Positions 61,086 to 64,000 of a stretch of 64,000 bases of DNA are shown here, piece by piece. The stretch covers positions 124,001-188,000 of the forward strand of contig NZ_JBHTLI010000002.1 of the NCBI RefSeq assembly GCF_042678405.1, in the 5' to 3' direction. Each line of letters opens with the position of its first letter. The stretch's first letter is position 1. This DNA is from Salegentibacter_A chungangensis (GTDB lineage: Bacteria > Bacteroidota > Bacteroidia > Flavobacteriales > Flavobacteriaceae). The notes below the pieces were generated by a model, which was not told the origin of the DNA, did no database searches, and was given only the letters and a program-made list of their open reading frames with translations. Made by a program: the position numbers and the translations under genes.

Positions 61086-61342
61086 GGGATATTCTGTATA
61101 CCTGGTAATTTATTTCAGTAATATTATCCTGACATCCAAGAGATTAAACCAAGGTCAAGAGGGTGATTTTTTAGTCAAAAATGCCTGCTCCATTTTCCGC
61201 CTTATAATTTCGTAATTCCTTTGGCCTGCTTAAAACATATAGTCTTAATATTTTAAAATCCAGGATTGACAAATGCTCTTATTTTAAAGCATAATTAACA
61301 CTTGCAGGAATAAGCTTCCTTTTTAGTTAGCAACACTTTAAG

Positions 61343-61350
61343 TAACTTTG
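61343..61350 (+). promoter_or_regulatory. -7 box candidate for uvrA
   Basis: TAACTTTG followed by C fits TAnnTTTGC and lies 17 bases before the ATG at 61368, implying a leader of about 12 bases. No TTG -33 element is visible at the normal distance. Confidence 0.5.
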
Positions 61351-61367
61351 CCACCTTGACAAAAAAT

Positions 61368-64000
61368 ATGACCAAAACCGAAGAAAATATAGAAGTACTG
61401 GGCGCAAGAGTCCACAACTTAAAAAATATAGACGTAAATATCCCGCGCGAAAGACTGGTTGTAATTACCGGTCTTTCGGGATCAGGAAAATCCTCTCTTG
61501 CTTTCGATACCATTTATGCGGAAGGCCAAAGGCGCTATATTGAAACTTTTTCGGCATACGCAAGGCAGTTCCTGGGAGGATTGGAACGTCCCGATGTTGA
61601 TAAGATAGATGGGCTTTCTCCCGTAATCGCCATAGAGCAAAAGACCACCAGTAAAAATCCGCGAAGTACGGTAGGGACTATCACCGAGATCTATGACTTC
61701 CTGCGTTTACTGTTCGCCAGGGCCGGAGAAGCATATAGCTACAATACCGGTGAAAAGATGGTGAGTTATACCGATAGTCAGATCAAAGATCTCATCATAG
61801 AAGATTTTAAAGGGAAAAAGGTGAGTGTTTTAGCGCCTGTGGTCAGGTCCAGGAAAGGGCATTACAGGGAACTTTTTGAACAGGTGGCAAAGCAAGGCTT
61901 TGTAAAGGTAAGGACCGATGGTGAAGTAAGGGACATCATAAAAGGGATGAAACTTGACCGCTACAAGACCCACGAGATCGAGATCGTAATAGACCGGCTG
62001 AAAATTGACGAAAACACCGATGCTCAAAAGCGTCTTGATGAAAGTATCAAGACCGCTATGTATCACGGGGATGATGTCTTAATGATAATGGAACAGGAAA
62101 CAGGGAATATCAGGTATTTCAGCAGGAATCTGATGTGCCCAACCACGGGAATCTCCTACCCTAACCCAGAACCCAACACCTTTTCTTTCAATTCTCCCAA
62201 AGGGGCCTGCCCCAAATGCAACGGGATAGGGACTATTCACCAGGTGAATGTAGACAAGATAATTCCAGATTATTCAAAATCCATAAAGAACGGCGGCCTT
62301 GCACCACAGGGACCTCAAAAGAAGAACTGGATCTTCTCCCAGCTGGAATTGATCGCCGAACGTTTCGATTTTAAGCTGAGTGATCCTATTTCTGAAATCC
62401 CTAAGGAGGGCCTTGAAATGATCCTTCACGGCGGAAAGGAAAAGTTCTCTAAAGAATCAAAATCGCTTGGAATCACCAGGGACTATAAAATAGACTTTGA
62501 AGGGGTGGCTACATTCATTGAAACCACCTACAGAAATAACGACTCCACATCCCTGCGCCGCTGGGCAAAGGAATATATGGATAAGATAGAGTGCCCGGCC
62601 TGCGATGGCAGCCGGCTTAAAAAGGAGTCCTTATACTTCAGGATCAATAATAAGAATATAGCTGAACTGGCCGGGAAAGACATCAGTGATCTGGCCGACT
62701 GGTTTTCAGACCTTGAATCGCATCTTAGCGAAAAGCAAAACAAGATCGCTTCAGAAGTAGTGAAAGAGATCAAAACCCGAATCCAGTTTCTGGTAGATGT
62801 GGGACTAACTTATCTTTCGCTTAACCGTAGTTCAAAATCCCTTTCAGGAGGAGAGGCCCAGCGAATCAGGCTGGCCACCCAGATAGGGTCACAACTGGTA
62901 GGTGTGCTTTATATACTGGACGAGCCCAGCATCGGGCTCCACCAGCGGGACAACGAAAAGCTCATTAACTCCCTCATTTCACTCAGGGATATAGGAAATA
63001 CGGTGATCGTGGTGGAACACGACCGTGATATGATAGAACGTGCCGACCACGTCATCGACATTGGTCCTAAGGCTGGTCGTCACGGAGGGGAGATCATTAG
63101 TGAAGGGCCGCCAAATGAACTTCTGAAACACGATACGCTTACAGCCAATTATATTAACGGGACCAAGCAGATAGAAATTCCGAAGAAACGAAGAGAAGGA
63201 AACGGGAAATTCATTGAACTTAAAGGGGCTACAGGAAACAACCTCAAGGATGTTTCCGTGAAAATTCCGTTGGGGAAAATGATAGCGGTCACAGGAGTCT
63301 CCGGAAGCGGGAAATCGACCCTTATTAACGAGACCCTCTACCCTATTATGAACGCTCATTACTTTAATGGCGTGAAGGCTCCAAAACCATATAAAAGCAT
63401 CAAGGGGCTTGATAATATAGACAAGGTGATAGACATCAATCAATCGCCAATAGGAAGGACTCCGCGTTCCAATCCTGCCACTTACACGGGGGTGTTTTCT
63501 GAGATCAGAAGTCTTTTCGCCAAAACTCCGGAAGCCCTGATAAGAGGCTATAAACCCGGGCGTTTCAGTTTCAATGTGAAAGGAGGAAGATGTGAGACCT
63601 GTCGCGGCGGCGGACTTCGAGTGATTGAAATGAACTTCCTGCCTGATGTTTATGTAGAGTGTGAAACCTGTCAGGGAAAAAGGTTCAACAGAGAAACTCT
63701 GGAAATAAGGTATAAAGGGAAATCTATCTCTGATGTTCTGGAAATGACCATCAATGAGGCCACTTCTTTCTTTGAGCCTATTCCCAAGATCTACAGAAAA
63801 TTAAAAACTATTCAGGATGTAGGACTGGGATATATCACTCTGGGACAACAAAGTACCACCCTTTCCGGAGGTGAAGCCCAAAGAATTAAACTGGCAACAG
63901 AGCTTTCTAAGCGTGATACCGGGAATACTTTTTATATATTGGACGAGCCAACCACGGGTCTTCATTTTGAAGATATCAGGGTTTTGATGGAAGTCCTTAA
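61368..64000 (+). CDS. uvrA: UvrA, excision nuclease subunit A (3' end outside the window)
   Basis: The frame starts at ATG 61368 (TKTEENIEVLGARVHNLKNI) and stays open to the window edge, about 877 codons. It shows the first Walker A GLSGSGKSSLAFDT, signature SLSGGEAQRIRLATQIGS, Walker B YILDEPSIGLHQRDN, second Walker A GVSGSGKSTLINETL, the C-terminal zinc module CETCRGGG and CETCQGKR, and the second signature TLSGGEAQRIKLATEL. UvrA recognises DNA damage with UvrB. The first zinc module has CPTTG and CPKC, that is three Cys where Escherichia coli has four. It has its own -7 box. Confidence 0.96.
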   Translation, partial: MTKTEENIEVLGARVHNLKNIDVNIPRERLVVITGLSGSGKSSLAFDTIYAEGQRRYIETFSAYARQFLGGLERPDVDKIDGLSPVIAIEQKTTSKNPRSTVGTITEIYDFLRLLFARAGEAYSYNTGEKMVSYTDSQIKDLIIEDFKGKKVSVLAPVVRSRKGHYRELFEQVAKQGFVKVRTDGEVRDIIKGMKLDRYKTHEIEIVIDRLKIDENTDAQKRLDESIKTAMYHGDDVLMIMEQETGNIRYFSRNLMCPTTGISYPNPEPNTFSFNSPKGACPKCNGIGTIHQVNVDKIIPDYSKSIKNGGLAPQGPQKKNWIFSQLELIAERFDFKLSDPISEIPKEGLEMILHGGKEKFSKESKSLGITRDYKIDFEGVATFIETTYRNNDSTSLRRWAKEYMDKIECPACDGSRLKKESLYFRINNKNIAELAGKDISDLADWFSDLESHLSEKQNKIASEVVKEIKTRIQFLVDVGLTYLSLNRSSKSLSGGEAQRIRLATQIGSQLVGVLYILDEPSIGLHQRDNEKLINSLISLRDIGNTVIVVEHDRDMIERADHVIDIGPKAGRHGGEIISEGPPNELLKHDTLTANYINGTKQIEIPKKRREGNGKFIELKGATGNNLKDVSVKIPLGKMIAVTGVSGSGKSTLINETLYPIMNAHYFNGVKAPKPYKSIKGLDNIDKVIDINQSPIGRTPRSNPATYTGVFSEIRSLFAKTPEALIRGYKPGRFSFNVKGGRCETCRGGGLRVIEMNFLPDVYVECETCQGKRFNRETLEIRYKGKSISDVLEMTINEATSFFEPIPKIYRKLKTIQDVGLGYITLGQQSTTLSGGEAQRIKLATELSKRDTGNTFYILDEPTTGLHFEDIRVLMEVL

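Larger units (their letters stand above)
60938..61367. other. 430-base divergent control region between luxR and uvrA
   Basis: No open frame worth calling is present. From left to right it contains a perfect palindrome (61009-61024), a short inverted repeat ATTCC-GGGG-GGAAT (61029-61042), the C-rich motif (61054-61065), a minus-strand -7 box (61078-61085), A+T-rich filler and a plus-strand -7 box for uvrA (61343-61350). Confidence 0.65.

Overview
The window reads as chromosomal DNA of a marine-type member of the Flavobacteriaceae (Bacteroidota). I infer this from lipoprotein signal peptides ending in Cys-Ser-Lys-Asp-Glu, TAnnTTTG-type -7 promoter boxes, low G+C, TlpA/DUF4369, SIMPL and thrombospondin-3 lipoproteins, and a UvrA with a Bacteroidota-like zinc module. 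Genus is not determined; something near Gramella/Christiangramia or Zunongwangia would fit. I see no rRNA, tRNA, CRISPR array, insertion sequence or phage gene.

Bases 1-36400 form a surface-polysaccharide locus. After a cut-off gene end (1-78), two plus-strand genes (a NeuD-like acyltransferase and a GT2 transferase) converge on a run of about 28 minus-strand genes reaching to 34084. The run contains glycosyltransferases of families GT2 and GT4 and two sialyltransferase-like proteins. It also has polysaccharide deacetylases, two GNAT paralogues, three further acyltransferases (one of them LegH), a Wzy-like membrane protein, a Wzx flippase and an MsbA/PglK-like ABC exporter. Its centre (16423-24949) is a nine-gene cassette that looks like a complete CMP-legionaminic acid pathway. 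Next to it are UDP-glucose and UDP-HexNAc dehydrogenases with a WbpP/TviC-like epimerase, and dTDP-sugar genes rfbA and rfbB without rfbC or rfbD but with a sugar aminotransferase. The predicted product is a very acidic glycan with nonulosonic acid, uronic acids and an amino-dideoxyhexose. A plus-strand GT10 fucosyltransferase-like gene interrupts the run at 34346-35335.

Bases 36400-53100 hold mostly single housekeeping or stress genes: a LacI-type regulator, a 47-residue membrane peptide, a small conserved protein, Dps and an MscS channel. They are followed by a 1251-codon lipoprotein combining metallophosphoesterase, a kinase-like middle part and an outer-membrane barrel, and an HD-domain protein fused to a Pycsar-effector-like membrane domain that converges with a GAF protein. 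Then come a TlpA-like thioredoxin lipoprotein, a SIMPL protein, a rhomboid protease, an LpxL-type acyltransferase, GlmM and an ACP phosphodiesterase. Three strong bidirectional terminators separate convergent pairs.

Bases 53100-61100 are the part I find most unusual. On one strand lie a LuxR-type regulator with a degenerate receiver and a PAS-like domain, three paralogous surface lipoproteins that share an N-terminal domain of about 320 residues I do not recognise but carry different C-terminal modules, and an astacin-family metalloprotease lipoprotein. The upstream regions of luxR and the first lipoprotein share a C-rich motif at similar distances, and luxR has a perfect 16-base palindrome upstream. 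The window ends inside uvrA (61368 onward, plus strand).
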